From: Quisquiliibacterium transsilvanicum
GTDB lineage: Bacteria; Pseudomonadota; Gammaproteobacteria; Burkholderiales; Burkholderiaceae_E
Assembly: GCF_014202215.1 (NCBI RefSeq)
Contig: NZ_JACHGB010000005.1
Coordinates: 186,001-250,000, forward strand
Length of the DNA stretch: 64,000 nt
Direction: 5' to 3'
Below the pieces are notes generated by a model, which was not told the DNA's origin, searched no databases, and saw nothing but the letters and a program-made list of their open reading frames with translations. How positions within the stretch are numbered: the stretch's first letter is position 1; each line of letters opens with the position of its first letter. The translations under genes and the position numbers were made by a program. Below, in pieces: positions 35,448 to 43,404 of this stretch.

Positions 35448-36083
35448 TCACCAGCGCAGCACGCGAGGCCCGGCGAGCGCCCCGAGCAGCGCAGTCAGCC
35501 CGATGCCCACCGAATACCAGATCGCGACGAAGGCGGTGGAGTCCTCGGTGCAGGCCAGCGCATAGCCGAAGGCGCCCAGCGCGCCGGCGAACAGGCCGGC
35601 GGCGCAGCCCGCGGCACGCGGCCGGGTGGGCGCCAGCCCGCGGACGGCCCAGAGAACGGCAGCCAGCGCCGGCAGGGAGAACGCAAGGACGTTCCACGGG
35701 CACGCCAGCCACGAATGGCCGAGCACCGCCGCCAGCCGCTCGCCGGCCGGCCGCGTGAGCAGCGCGTACGCTGCCAGCAGCGCCATCGCCGTCAGCACGG
35801 CCGAAAGCACGGCACGCGGCGTGCCCAGCCTGGCCACCGGCCGCGACAGCCGCGCCGCCAGCCAGCCCCCCGCGGCCGCCAGCGCCAGCGCGTAGCCGAA
35901 CTTGATCCACGGCGCAGGCGTCGCGTACATCGACGCAGGAACCGGCCCCAGCAGCGCGAGCGCGAGCACGACGCTGAGCAGCACGCCCAGCAGGGCCGCC
36001 GGCAGCAGCCGGCGCGCCGCCACGGCACGCGGCGCGGGCCCGGCGCCATTAGCGAGCAGATCGATCAGCGCTTCGGTCTTCAT
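35448..36083 (-). CDS. nrsF: NrsF-type anti-sigma factor (DUF1109)
   Basis: A 211-residue inner-membrane protein with six predicted helices. It starts MKTEALIDLLANGAGPAPR and has the DUF1109 pattern, including SWLACPWNVLAFSLPALAAVLWAVRGLAPTRPRAAGCAAGLFAG and ALACTEDSTAFVAIWYSVGI. Conserved Cys residues in these two loops are the likely sensor positions by analogy with Caulobacter NrsF, which holds sigma-F at the membrane until heavy-metal stress. It begins 2 nt after the sigma-factor stop codon, a typical sigma/anti-sigma operon. Confidence 0.87.
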   Translation of the reverse strand: MKTEALIDLLANGAGPAPRAVAARRLLPAALLGVLLSVVLALALLGPVPASMYATPAPWIKFGYALALAAAGGWLAARLSRPVARLGTPRAVLSAVLTAMALLAAYALLTRPAGERLAAVLGHSWLACPWNVLAFSLPALAAVLWAVRGLAPTRPRAAGCAAGLFAGALGAFGYALACTEDSTAFVAIWYSVGIGLTALLGALAGPRVLRW

Positions 36084-36085
36084 GG

Positions 36086-36646
36086 TCAGCCACCCTTCAC
36101 GAACGCGGCCAGGCGCCTGAGGCCCCGGTGCACCTGCACCTTGATCGCCGACTCGGACACCCCGGTCCGGCGCGAGGCCTCGGACACCGAAAGCCCCTCG
36201 ACCTTGGTCAGCAGGATCGCCTGGCGCTGCGCTTCCGGGAGTTCCAGCAGCAGCCGGTCCAGGTCTCGCCTGGCCTCGCCGGCATCCGGCGCCACCGCCA
36301 GCAGCGACTCGTCGACCTCCTCCAGAACCCCGTTCAGCGCTTCCCGTCGCCCGCGGCGGCGCCAGAGATCGACCAGCTTGTGCCGGGTGATCGCCAGCAC
36401 CCAGGCGCTCACCGGCAGCGCCGGGTCCCAGGTGCCGCGCTGCAGGTGCAGCGCGAGCAGGATCTCCTGCACCAGGTCCTCGACGTCGTCTGGCGCCCCC
36501 TGCATCCGCCTGCGCAGGTAGCCGCGCAGCCGCGCGGCGATCCGCTCGAGAGACTCGCGATAGGCAGCCTCGTCTCCTGTCTGTGCGCGCACCCAGAGCG
36601 GCTTCAGGCCCGATTCGAAGTCGTTTCCCGCGGCATCTCCTGCCAT
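36086..36646 (-). CDS. sigF: ECF sigma factor, SigF type
   Basis: About 186 residues. Region 2 is seen as RLRGYLRRRMQGAPDDVEDLVQEILLALHLQRGTWDPALPVSAWVLAITRHKLVDLWRRR; region 4 as LLLELPEAQRQAILLTKVEGLSVSEASRRTGVSESAIKVQVHRGLRRL. It pairs with the downstream NrsF-type anti-sigma. A matching promoter (TGTAACC-N16-CGAA) lies immediately before the ATG at 36646. If that promoter is used, transcription would begin inside the first codons, so the real start may be lower, for example GTG at 36592 (V-R-A-Q-T-G-D-E-A-A-Y-R). Confidence 0.88.
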   Translation of the reverse strand: MAGDAAGNDFESGLKPLWVRAQTGDEAAYRESLERIAARLRGYLRRRMQGAPDDVEDLVQEILLALHLQRGTWDPALPVSAWVLAITRHKLVDLWRRRGRREALNGVLEEVDESLLAVAPDAGEARRDLDRLLLELPEAQRQAILLTKVEGLSVSEASRRTGVSESAIKVQVHRGLRRLAAFVKGG

Positions 36647-36673
36647 TTCGCTCCGGTGCGTGGTCTGGTTACA
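36647..36673 (-). promoter_or_regulatory. SigF-type promoter reading into sigF-nrsF
   Basis: On the minus strand TGTAACC (36673-36667), 16 nt, then CGAA (36650-36647). This is the same motif and spacing as the plus-strand copy at 36768-36794 and agrees with the -35 GTAACC / -10 CGAA promoters described for Caulobacter sigma-F. Suggests autoregulation. Confidence 0.75.
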
Positions 36674-36767
36674 CCCGGCTCCGCGGCAGGTCCTGCGCTG
36701 GCCGGCCGCCCCGTGCGCCGCGGATTCTCCCACGGCCGGGCTCCGCCGCGCCGCGCTTCAGGCAGGA

Positions 36768-36794
36768 TGTAACCGAAACGCACCTGGCTGCGAA
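36768..36794 (+). promoter_or_regulatory. SigF-type promoter reading into arsS
   Basis: TGTAACC (36768-36774), 16 nt, CGAA (36791-36794), 41 bp before the arsS start. It is identical in sequence and spacing to the divergent copy in front of sigF, 94 bp away, so both operons should respond to the same sigma factor. Confidence 0.78.
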
Positions 36795-36835
36795 CTGGCT
36801 TCCACGAACACGATCCGATCGAAGGACCGACCCCG

Positions 36836-37915
36836 ATGCATGACACCCTGCCGCTGCTGGCCAAGATCGACTTCCCGCGCCTGCGCCGCCATCGCCTGGA
36901 GACGCTGCAGGTCAACCTGGGCTACAGGTGCAACCAGAGCTGCCTGCACTGCCACGTCAACGCAGGCCCGAACCGCACCGAGATGATGGACGCGGACAAC
37001 GCGGCGCTGGTGCTCGAGGTGCTCAAGGCGCGCGGCATCGGCACACTCGACCTCACCGGAGGCGCCCCGGAGCTGAGCCCGCACTTCCGCGCCCTGGTGC
37101 GGGGCGCGCGGGCACTGGGCGTGCGCGTGATCGACCGCTGCAACCTCACCATCCTCTCCGAGCCGGGCCAGGAAGATCTCGCGGATTTCCTTGCAGGCGA
37201 AGGCGTCGAGATCACCGCGTCGCTGCCCTGCTACTCGCGCGACAACGTCGACCGCCAGCGCGGCGACGGCGTCTTCGAGCGCAGCATCACTGGGCTGCGC
37301 CGGCTGAACGCGCTCGGCTACGGCGACGCGCGCAGCGGACTGGTGCTGAACCTGGTTTACAACCCGCAGGGCCCCTCGCTGCCGCCGCCGCAGGAGGCCC
37401 TGGGAGAGGACTACAAGCGCGAGCTGATGCAGCACTTCGGCATCAGCTTCGACCACCTGTTCGCGCTCGCCAACATGCCCATCCAGCGTTTCGGCAGCAC
37501 GCTGGTCAGCAAGGGAACCTTCGACGGCTACATGGCGCTGCTGCGCGGCGCGTACCGGCCCGAGAACCTCGACACGGTGATGTGCCGCAGCCTGGTCAGC
37601 GTCGACTGGCAGGGCTGGCTGAACGACTGCGACTTCAACCAGATGCTCGGGCTGCCCGCGGGCCTGGCCGGCAAGTCGCGCGCGCACCTGCGCGACCTGC
37701 TGACGAATGACCCCGAAGGCGAGGCCATCCGCGTGTCCGGGCACTGCTATGGCTGTACCGCCGGGCAGGGCAGCAGCTGCGGCGGTGCGCTGGGCGCGGA
37801 CCGCGAAGAGGTCGAGGGCCAGGAACCGGGCCGCGCCGCGACGGCGACCGCGCGCGCCGAGACAAACGGCCCGACCTTCGGCAGAGAAGCCGCGCCATCG
37901 CGCGCGGCCGCCTGA
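36836..37915 (+). CDS. arsS: ArsS-type radical SAM protein (arsenosugar biosynthesis family)
   Basis: A 359-residue radical SAM enzyme. The [4Fe-4S] motif C-x3-C-x2-C is Cys32, Cys36, Cys39 in NLGYRCNQSCLHCHVNAGP. TLDLTGGAPELSPHFRALV is the SAM-binding GGE-like motif. The C-terminal domain (DUF3641) carries more cysteines: SVDWQGWLNDCDFNQMLGL and SGHCYGCTAGQGSSCGGAL. Family members are annotated as making (deoxyadenosyl)-arsenicals with ArsM, but no arsM lies in this window, so another substrate is possible. It is transcribed from a SigF-type promoter and overlaps the next gene (TGATG). Confidence 0.88.
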   Translation: MHDTLPLLAKIDFPRLRRHRLETLQVNLGYRCNQSCLHCHVNAGPNRTEMMDADNAALVLEVLKARGIGTLDLTGGAPELSPHFRALVRGARALGVRVIDRCNLTILSEPGQEDLADFLAGEGVEITASLPCYSRDNVDRQRGDGVFERSITGLRRLNALGYGDARSGLVLNLVYNPQGPSLPPPQEALGEDYKRELMQHFGISFDHLFALANMPIQRFGSTLVSKGTFDGYMALLRGAYRPENLDTVMCRSLVSVDWQGWLNDCDFNQMLGLPAGLAGKSRAHLRDLLTNDPEGEAIRVSGHCYGCTAGQGSSCGGALGADREEVEGQEPGRAATATARAETNGPTFGREAAPSRAAA

Positions 37916-40080
37916 TGGCCGCGCCCGCGCGGCGTTGGCTGTGGATCGGCGCCGCAGCCGCCGCGATCCTGCTCGTCGCGCTGTACCGCCACTTCGGGCT
38001 GGGCGAGCTGCTCACCCTCGAGCGGCTCAAGGACAGCCGCGACGCGCTCGCCGGGCTGTACGCGTCGCGTCCGATCGCGATGCTGCTCGCCTACTTCGCG
38101 ATCTACGTGCTCGCCACCGCGATCTCCATTCCCGGCGCCGTGGTGCTCACGCTGGCGGGCGGCGCCGTCTTCGGCTTCTGGACCGGCCTGCTGGTCGTCT
38201 CCTTCGCGTCCAGTCTCGGCGCGCTGCTGGCCTTTCTCGCGTCGCGGCACCTGCTGCGCGACACCGTGCAGTCGCGCTTCGGCAAGACGCTGGCCTCGAT
38301 CAACGAAGGCATCCGCCGCGACGGCACCTTCTACCTGCTCACGCTGCGCCTGGTGCCGGTGTTCCCGTTCTGGCTGATCAACCTGCTGATGGGCCTCACG
38401 CCGATCGGCGCGGGCCGCTTCTACCTGGTCAGCCAGATCGGCATGCTGGCCGGCACCGCGGTGTACGTGAACGCGGGTACCCAGCTGGCCGCGATCCGCT
38501 CGCCGGCGGACGTTCTGTCGCCAGCGCTGCTGGGCAGCTTCGTGCTGCTCGGAATCTTCCCGCTGATCGCCAAGGCCATCGTCGGCTGGCTGCAGGCACG
38601 CAAGGTATACGCGCGCTGGCCGCGGCCGAAGCGGTTCGAACGCAACCTGGTGGTGATCGGCGCGGGTGCGGGCGGGCTGGTGTCCGCCTACATCGCCGCC
38701 GCGGTGAAGGCCAAGGTGACGCTGGTGGAGGGCCACCGGCTGGGCGGCGACTGCCTGAACTTCGGCTGCGTGCCGAGCAAGGCGCTGATCCGCTCGGCCA
38801 CGATGGCCAAGGAGCTGCGCGAGGCCCACCGCCTGGGCATCCGCGAGGCGCGCGGCGACGTGGACTTCCCGGCGGTGATGCGCCGCGTGCAGCAGGTGAT
38901 CCGGGCGATCGAGCCGCATGACTCGGTCGAACGCTATACCGGCCTGGGCGTGGAAGTGCTGCAGGGCCATGCCCGCATCACCGGCCCGTGGACCGTCGAG
39001 GTGACGCTGGCCGACGGCGGCATCCGGACGCTGAGCACGCGCAGCATCGTGCTGGCCACCGGCGCCTCGCCGTTCGTGCCGCCGATCCCGGGGCTGCAGG
39101 ACACCGGCTTCCTGACCAGCGACACCTTGTGGGGCCTCGAGGATCTTCCGCGGCGGCTGGTGGTGCTGGGCGGCGGCCCCATCGGCTGCGAGCTTGCGCA
39201 GGCCTTCGCGCGCCTGGGCTCGCAGGTCACGCAGGTGGAGATGGCGCCGCGCGTGATGCTGCGCGAAGACCCGGACGTCTCGGAGCTGGTGGCCGCATCG
39301 CTGCGCGCCGACGGTGTCGCCGTGCTCACCGGGCACCAGGCGGTGCGCGCCGAGGTGGTCGATGGCGAGAAGCGGCTGGTGGTGCGCGCGGGCGAGCGCG
39401 AGATCGCCCTGCCCTTCGACCAGCTGCTGTGCGCCGTAGGCCGCAGCCCGCGCGTCACCGGCTACGGACTGGAGGAGCTGGGCATCCCGCTCACGCCGAA
39501 GCGCACCGTCGAGACCAACGCCTGGCTGCAGACGCACTACCCGAACATCTACGCGGTGGGCGACGTGGCCGGCCCCTACCAGCTCACCCACGTGGCCGCG
39601 CACCAGGCCTGGTATGCCACGGTCAACGCTCTGTTCGGACGCTTGCGGAAGTTCCGCGCCGACTACTCGGTGATCCCCTGGACCACCTTCACCGATCCCG
39701 AAGTGGCTCGCGTGGGGCTCTCGGAAAGCGAGGCGCTCGAGCAGGGCGTCGCCTTCGAGGTGACCCGCTATGGCATCGACGACCTGGACCGCGCGATCGC
39801 CGACGGCAACGCGCACGGCTTCGTCAAGGTGCTCACCGTGCCGGGCAAGGACCGCATCCTGGGCGTGACCATCGTCGGCCACCACGCCGGCGATCTGCTG
39901 GCGGAGTACGTGCTCGCGATGAAGCACGGCCTCGGGCTGAACAGGATCCTGGGCACCATCCACACCTACCCCACCATGGCGGAAGCGAACAAGTACGCGG
40001 CCGGCGAGTGGAAGCGCGCGCATGCGCCGAAGAAGCTGCTCGAGTGGGTGGCGCGGTATCACGCGTGGGAGCGGTCCTGA
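37915..40080 (+). CDS. TVP38/TMEM64 membrane domain fused to a mercuric-reductase-like flavoprotein
   Basis: A 721-residue fusion. Residues 1-235 form a DedA/TVP38-type membrane domain (SIPGAVVLTLAGGAVFGFWTG, LTLRLVPVFPFWLINLLMG). Residues 240-721 form a pyridine-nucleotide disulfide oxidoreductase with FAD motif LVVIGAGAGGLVSAY, redox pair Cys280/Cys285 in GGDCLNFGCVPSK, NAD(P) motif LVVLGGGPIGCELAQAFARLG and the second FAD motif IYAVGDVAGPYQLTH. The C-terminus has dimerisation-domain motifs (GHHAGDLLAEYVLAMKHGL, HTYPTMAEA) but no C-terminal CC pair of MerA. Translationally coupled to arsS by a 1-bp overlap. Probably a membrane-bound redox partner in the same stress pathway. Confidence 0.9.
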   Translation: MAAPARRWLWIGAAAAAILLVALYRHFGLGELLTLERLKDSRDALAGLYASRPIAMLLAYFAIYVLATAISIPGAVVLTLAGGAVFGFWTGLLVVSFASSLGALLAFLASRHLLRDTVQSRFGKTLASINEGIRRDGTFYLLTLRLVPVFPFWLINLLMGLTPIGAGRFYLVSQIGMLAGTAVYVNAGTQLAAIRSPADVLSPALLGSFVLLGIFPLIAKAIVGWLQARKVYARWPRPKRFERNLVVIGAGAGGLVSAYIAAAVKAKVTLVEGHRLGGDCLNFGCVPSKALIRSATMAKELREAHRLGIREARGDVDFPAVMRRVQQVIRAIEPHDSVERYTGLGVEVLQGHARITGPWTVEVTLADGGIRTLSTRSIVLATGASPFVPPIPGLQDTGFLTSDTLWGLEDLPRRLVVLGGGPIGCELAQAFARLGSQVTQVEMAPRVMLREDPDVSELVAASLRADGVAVLTGHQAVRAEVVDGEKRLVVRAGEREIALPFDQLLCAVGRSPRVTGYGLEELGIPLTPKRTVETNAWLQTHYPNIYAVGDVAGPYQLTHVAAHQAWYATVNALFGRLRKFRADYSVIPWTTFTDPEVARVGLSESEALEQGVAFEVTRYGIDDLDRAIADGNAHGFVKVLTVPGKDRILGVTIVGHHAGDLLAEYVLAMKHGLGLNRILGTIHTYPTMAEANKYAAGEWKRAHAPKKLLEWVARYHAWERS

Positions 40081-40126
40081 GTTCCCGCGACGGACAGGCG
40101 TTTCATCGGCCGCGCGACGGGCCGGC

Positions 40127-40156
40127 TTGCGCTGCGCCGATGCCGCAAGCGATACT
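40127..40156 (+). promoter_or_regulatory. possible sigma-70 promoter for the GxKx peptide gene
   Basis: TTGCGC (40127-40132) and GATACT (40151-40156) with an 18-bp spacer, 27 bp before the start codon at 40183. The match is moderate. Read-through from the arsS operon (102-bp gap) is the alternative. Confidence 0.4.
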
Positions 40157-40182
40157 TGGCAGCACTCCAAGAGGAAGACCCC

Positions 40183-40356
40183 ATGCAAACCGTCAAGCTC
40201 GACCCCTCCAAGCTCTTTGGCTTCAAGATCATCCAGCAGAACGGCGCCGCCGCCTCCGGCGCCAAGGTGGGCTCCAAGATCGGCGAGAAGGCCGGCGTCA
40301 AGGTCGGAGCCAAGATCGGCATGAAGGTCGGCATGAAGACCATCTCTCCCGCCTGA
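40183..40356 (+). CDS. 57-aa Gly-x-Lys-x repeat peptide, candidate RiPP precursor
   Basis: A small protein with a strong ribosome site (AGAGGAAG, 7 nt before the ATG). Residues 1-25 form a leader-like part (MQTVKLDPSKLFGFKIIQQN then GAAAS). Residues 26-53 are seven uninterrupted repeats of Gly-x-Lys-x: Gly at 26, 30, 34, 38, 42, 46, 50 and Lys at 28, 32, 36, 40, 44, 48, 52, with mostly Val/Ile or small residues between. The tail is ISPA. The periodicity, small size and position directly before a HExxH enzyme resembling peptide hydroxylases suggest a modified-peptide precursor. I know no named family with this exact pattern. Alternatively it could be a small basic membrane- or nucleic-acid-binding peptide. 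Confidence 0.72.
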   Translation: MQTVKLDPSKLFGFKIIQQNGAAASGAKVGSKIGEKAGVKVGAKIGMKVGMKTISPA

Positions 40357-40462
40357 GTTCCCGCGTAGTTCCGGCCATGCCCGCGTGCCCGCGCCGCTCC
40401 GGTGCGGTGCCTTGCGCGCCAGACGCTCCGCGGGCGCGGCACCGGCACAGCCTGCTTCCCAA

Positions 40463-41455
40463 GTGAACCTGCTCGACGACTTCCGGTTCCTGCCGGACGG
40501 CGCGCGCGCGCGCGCGCTCGACCTGCGGATGCGCCGCTCGCTGGCCGAGAGTCTCGACCACATCGCCGAACGCTGCGCGGGCCACGTCCGTTTCGACGTC
40601 CCCGCCATCGCGGGGCTGTCCCAGGCGCTGGCCAGGGGCGAACTACTGCCCCCATCCACCTTCGGCCTCTATTCCGACCTCGTCATCGCCTTGTCCGAGG
40701 ACCGGCTGGCCGACGCCGAGGCGCTGTTCGTCTCGCTGGCGTGCGAACAGCCGCGGCAAGGCGCGACGCGCGTCATCCCCTTCGACCATCCCGGCCTCGC
40801 TGCGCATCGCGAGCGCTACTCGCGCATGATGGGCTGCGAGCCGGACTCCGATTTCGTCATCCTGCCGCCCTCGCCGGAGCGCGCCGAACGCTTCGAGCGC
40901 GAGCTTCCGCAGGCGATGGCGCTGATGCGCGCCGCCACTCCGGCGCTGGCCGACGAGTTCGACGCGCTGGTCTCCGAGCTGGTGATGGTCTCCGGCGAGG
41001 AGCGCAGGGGCTACCAGTTCGACGGCGGCTCCTGCTACATGCTGTGGGGGGCGCTGTTCCTCAACGTGGGGCTGTCGCGCAGCCCGGTGGCGCTGCTCGA
41101 GGTGCTCGCCCACGAGAGCGCGCACATGCTGCTCTACGGCTTCGCCGCCGAGGAGGCCCTGGTGCTCAACGATGACGACGAGCTCTATCCCTCGCCGCTG
41201 CGCATCGACGAGCGCCCGATGGACGGCATCTACCACGCCACCTACGTCTCGGCCCGCATGCACTGGGCGATGGGACGACTGCTCGAGAGCGGCCTGCTCG
41301 ATGCCGCTGGCCGTGACGAGGCCGGCGCCGCACGCGAGGCCGACGCCCGCAACTTCGCCGCGGGTGACGAGGTGGTGCGCCGCCACGGCAGGCTCACCGC
41401 CACCGGCGATGCGCTGATGTCCGCGGCGCGCGCCTGGATGGCCTCTGGGCGCTGA
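40463..41455 (+). CDS. HExxH protein resembling alpha-ketoglutarate HExxH-type peptide beta-hydroxylases
   Basis: About 330 residues. The core motif is LLEVLAHESAHMLLYGF (His217-Glu218-x-x-His221), followed by LYPSPLRIDERPMDGIYHATYVSARMHWA, with His258 and conserved Arg251 and Arg265. This arrangement fits the HEXXH putative peptide-modification family, recently recognised as 2-oxoglutarate-dependent peptide hydroxylases, rather than a zinc protease. The first 200 residues are helical and may bind a leader peptide. The start is uncertain: GTG 40463 or GTG 40385, neither with a good ribosome site. It lies 106 bp after the repeat peptide and its stop abuts that of the convergent ATP-grasp gene (TGATCA). 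Confidence 0.72.
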   Translation: MNLLDDFRFLPDGARARALDLRMRRSLAESLDHIAERCAGHVRFDVPAIAGLSQALARGELLPPSTFGLYSDLVIALSEDRLADAEALFVSLACEQPRQGATRVIPFDHPGLAAHRERYSRMMGCEPDSDFVILPPSPERAERFERELPQAMALMRAATPALADEFDALVSELVMVSGEERRGYQFDGGSCYMLWGALFLNVGLSRSPVALLEVLAHESAHMLLYGFAAEEALVLNDDDELYPSPLRIDERPMDGIYHATYVSARMHWAMGRLLESGLLDAAGRDEAGAAREADARNFAAGDEVVRRHGRLTATGDALMSAARAWMASGR

Positions 41456-43390
41456 TCAGCCTGCGGCTGCGGCTGCGGCTGCGGCCCGCAACATCCCCGC
41501 CAGGCGCCGTCGTCGCGCCGGTTCGTCGGCGTCGCTCCCCGGCTCCAGGGACAGCAGCGGTTCGTCCAGCACCGTGACGCGGTCGAAGCGGTGGACGGGC
41601 AGGCCGCTGTTCAGCCACTCGTCTGTCCGCACGGCAATCACCAGCGCGCCTGCGTCCGGGCGCATCAGCAGCGCCCTGACGCGGTCGGACAGGCCGTCGG
41701 CCGCCAGCGTGACCGGAGCGCCGCCGGGGCCGACGCAGGCATCGTGCGCGGCAAGGTAGCAGGCCACTCCCTCTTCCCCCAGCGCCCGCTGGCGCGCCAG
41801 GGCGAACGCGAGCGCCGAAGCGCCGCCCATCACCGCCTCCACCGGGATGCGCCCGTTCTCCGGGCAGTACCGGTCCAGGAAGGACTCGAGCATGTGCCGG
41901 CCCGCGGCGCTGGGCGCGGTCTGCGGCGCGTAGTTGACCTCGTTGACGATCGCCCCGTTCTCGTGCCACGGCACACGGATGTCCGTGGAGATCACGTCGA
42001 TGCCGGCCGCCGACAGGCCGAGTGCCTCGGCGGCGCGCAGCGCCAGTTCGACGTTGTCGGGGTGGATCGTCCCGGTGTAGTCCTCCACGACGCCACCCCA
42101 GGCCACCGACTGGATCGGCCGCAGCGGCGCCCAGCGGCCTTCCTCCGGAATGGAGTCCAGCGCCAGGCCCGCCGCGCGCAGCGAGGCGAACGCCAGCGCA
42201 TCGTCCGGAAAGGGCTTGAGGCGGCTCCAGGGCGGCTTGCGGCCCTCTTCTTCGTTGGCGGCACGGATCAGCTCCGCCACGGTGCGCTGGCCATCGCCCT
42301 TGACCGATTTCGGCAGGCGTCTCGAGACGATCAGCAGGCGCCCGCCGGCAACGTGGAGTCGGTGGCAGACGCCCGCCACCTGGCGCTCGACCAGCGCCCT
42401 GGGCGAGAACGCGAACGCCGCCGCGCAGGCGGCGCGCAGCGCCGCCTCGTCGGACACGTTCACCGTCACGCCCTCGCCGCGGTCACGGTCCACGGGCTTG
42501 ATCACCACCGGCCAGCCCAGCCGCCGGGCCCCCTCGAGGGCAGCCTCCTCCGAGCGGACCGGCAGATGCACCGGCGCCGGCAGGCCCGCTCCGCGCAGCA
42601 CCTGCGCGGTGAGATGCTTGTCGTGCGAGAGCTTCGATCCGATCGCAGAGTCCAGGTCGACTGCGCCCCGCTCGACGCGCCGCGCATTGCGGCCCCAGCC
42701 CAGCTGATAGGCGCCGCCGCCGAGGTGCCGGAACGGAATGCCCCGCCGGTGCGCCGCCTCGAGGATCGGGATGGTCGACAGGCCGCCCGGAACGCGGTCC
42801 TTCAGCACGCCCAGGAACTCGTCCTCCACCCTCCCGTGCAGCAGGGCGGCGTTCGGCGGCGTGCACGGGGTCCGCTGCATCCAGTCGAGGAAGGCGGACG
42901 CCTTCGAGTAGGCCGCGTCGTAGACGATCCGGGGCATGTGCTCGACCAACGGCACCGCCGCGGCCAGCCGCCAGGCGCCCGGCCCACCACGCTCAGGCTC
43001 CAGCGCCAGCACACAGCCCGGCTCGAACGAGGGCAGCTTGAGCAGCCGCAGCATCTCTCCCGCGAACAGCAGCAGCCGCCAGGCCGCGTGCACCGCCGCG
43101 GTCGGAGCGCGCACGCCCGGCGCAACGCGAGGCTCCCCACGTGCGTTCGGGTCGATGCCCAGCGCCTCGACGAGCCACTGGTCGATCCGCGGCAGCCCAT
43201 GCCTCGGGTCAGCAGTGGTCGTCATGCGCACGACCACGGTCATCGCCGGCTGGGCGAGCCCATGGCGATGACCTGCAACGGCGAGCGCACCCGTCGGCGG
43301 GGATTTCACTGCGGATGTACCTCGCCCACGATCCCGGGACGCGTTCACTTCCGCTCCGATCCAGGCATGCAGCCCATCAGTCGTCTCCAT
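41456..43390 (-). CDS. cyanophycin-synthetase-like ATP-grasp ligase lacking the Mur domain
   Basis: A 644-residue protein. Residues about 200-520 match the ATP-grasp part of CphA: STIPILEAAHRRGIPFRHL, IGSKLSHDKHLTAQVLRGAGLPAPVHLPV, GWPVVIKPVDRDRGEGVTVN, ALVERQVAGVCHRLHVAGGRLL, GLALDSIPEEG, AAGIDVISTD and GAIVNEVNYAPQT. The C-terminal Mur-ligase half of cyanophycin synthetase is absent; a roughly 110-residue unrelated tail ends in poly-Ala. It should form amide bonds from carboxylates and amines with ATP. Convergent with the HExxH gene, with zero bases between stops. The ATG at 43390 (GAGGA upstream) is 14 nt after the DUF2939 gene, the last of four codirectional genes. Confidence 0.8.
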   Translation of the reverse strand: METTDGLHAWIGAEVNASRDRGRGTSAVKSPPTGALAVAGHRHGLAQPAMTVVVRMTTTADPRHGLPRIDQWLVEALGIDPNARGEPRVAPGVRAPTAAVHAAWRLLLFAGEMLRLLKLPSFEPGCVLALEPERGGPGAWRLAAAVPLVEHMPRIVYDAAYSKASAFLDWMQRTPCTPPNAALLHGRVEDEFLGVLKDRVPGGLSTIPILEAAHRRGIPFRHLGGGAYQLGWGRNARRVERGAVDLDSAIGSKLSHDKHLTAQVLRGAGLPAPVHLPVRSEEAALEGARRLGWPVVIKPVDRDRGEGVTVNVSDEAALRAACAAAFAFSPRALVERQVAGVCHRLHVAGGRLLIVSRRLPKSVKGDGQRTVAELIRAANEEEGRKPPWSRLKPFPDDALAFASLRAAGLALDSIPEEGRWAPLRPIQSVAWGGVVEDYTGTIHPDNVELALRAAEALGLSAAGIDVISTDIRVPWHENGAIVNEVNYAPQTAPSAAGRHMLESFLDRYCPENGRIPVEAVMGGASALAFALARQRALGEEGVACYLAAHDACVGPGGAPVTLAADGLSDRVRALLMRPDAGALVIAVRTDEWLNSGLPVHRFDRVTVLDEPLLSLEPGSDADEPARRRRLAGMLRAAAAAAAAG

Positions 43391-43404
43391 TGGTGCGGCC
43401 GTCC

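Noticed and set aside
40183-40356. Interpretation of the repeat peptide as an ordinary graspetide (Lys-Asp/Glu cross-linked) precursor
   Set aside because: The repeat region contains only one acidic residue, so side-chain lactams with seven lysines are not possible within the peptide.
40377-40466. A 29-residue frame ending in AAGTGA that overlaps the GTG of the HExxH gene, possible leader peptide
   Set aside because: No ribosome-binding site and an Arg/Pro/Ala composition typical of random GC-rich frames; noted only because its position could allow coupling.
37747-40659. A 970-codon antisense frame opposite the flavoprotein and the peptide gene
   Set aside because: Translated product is compositionally biased and overlaps three well-supported plus-strand genes.
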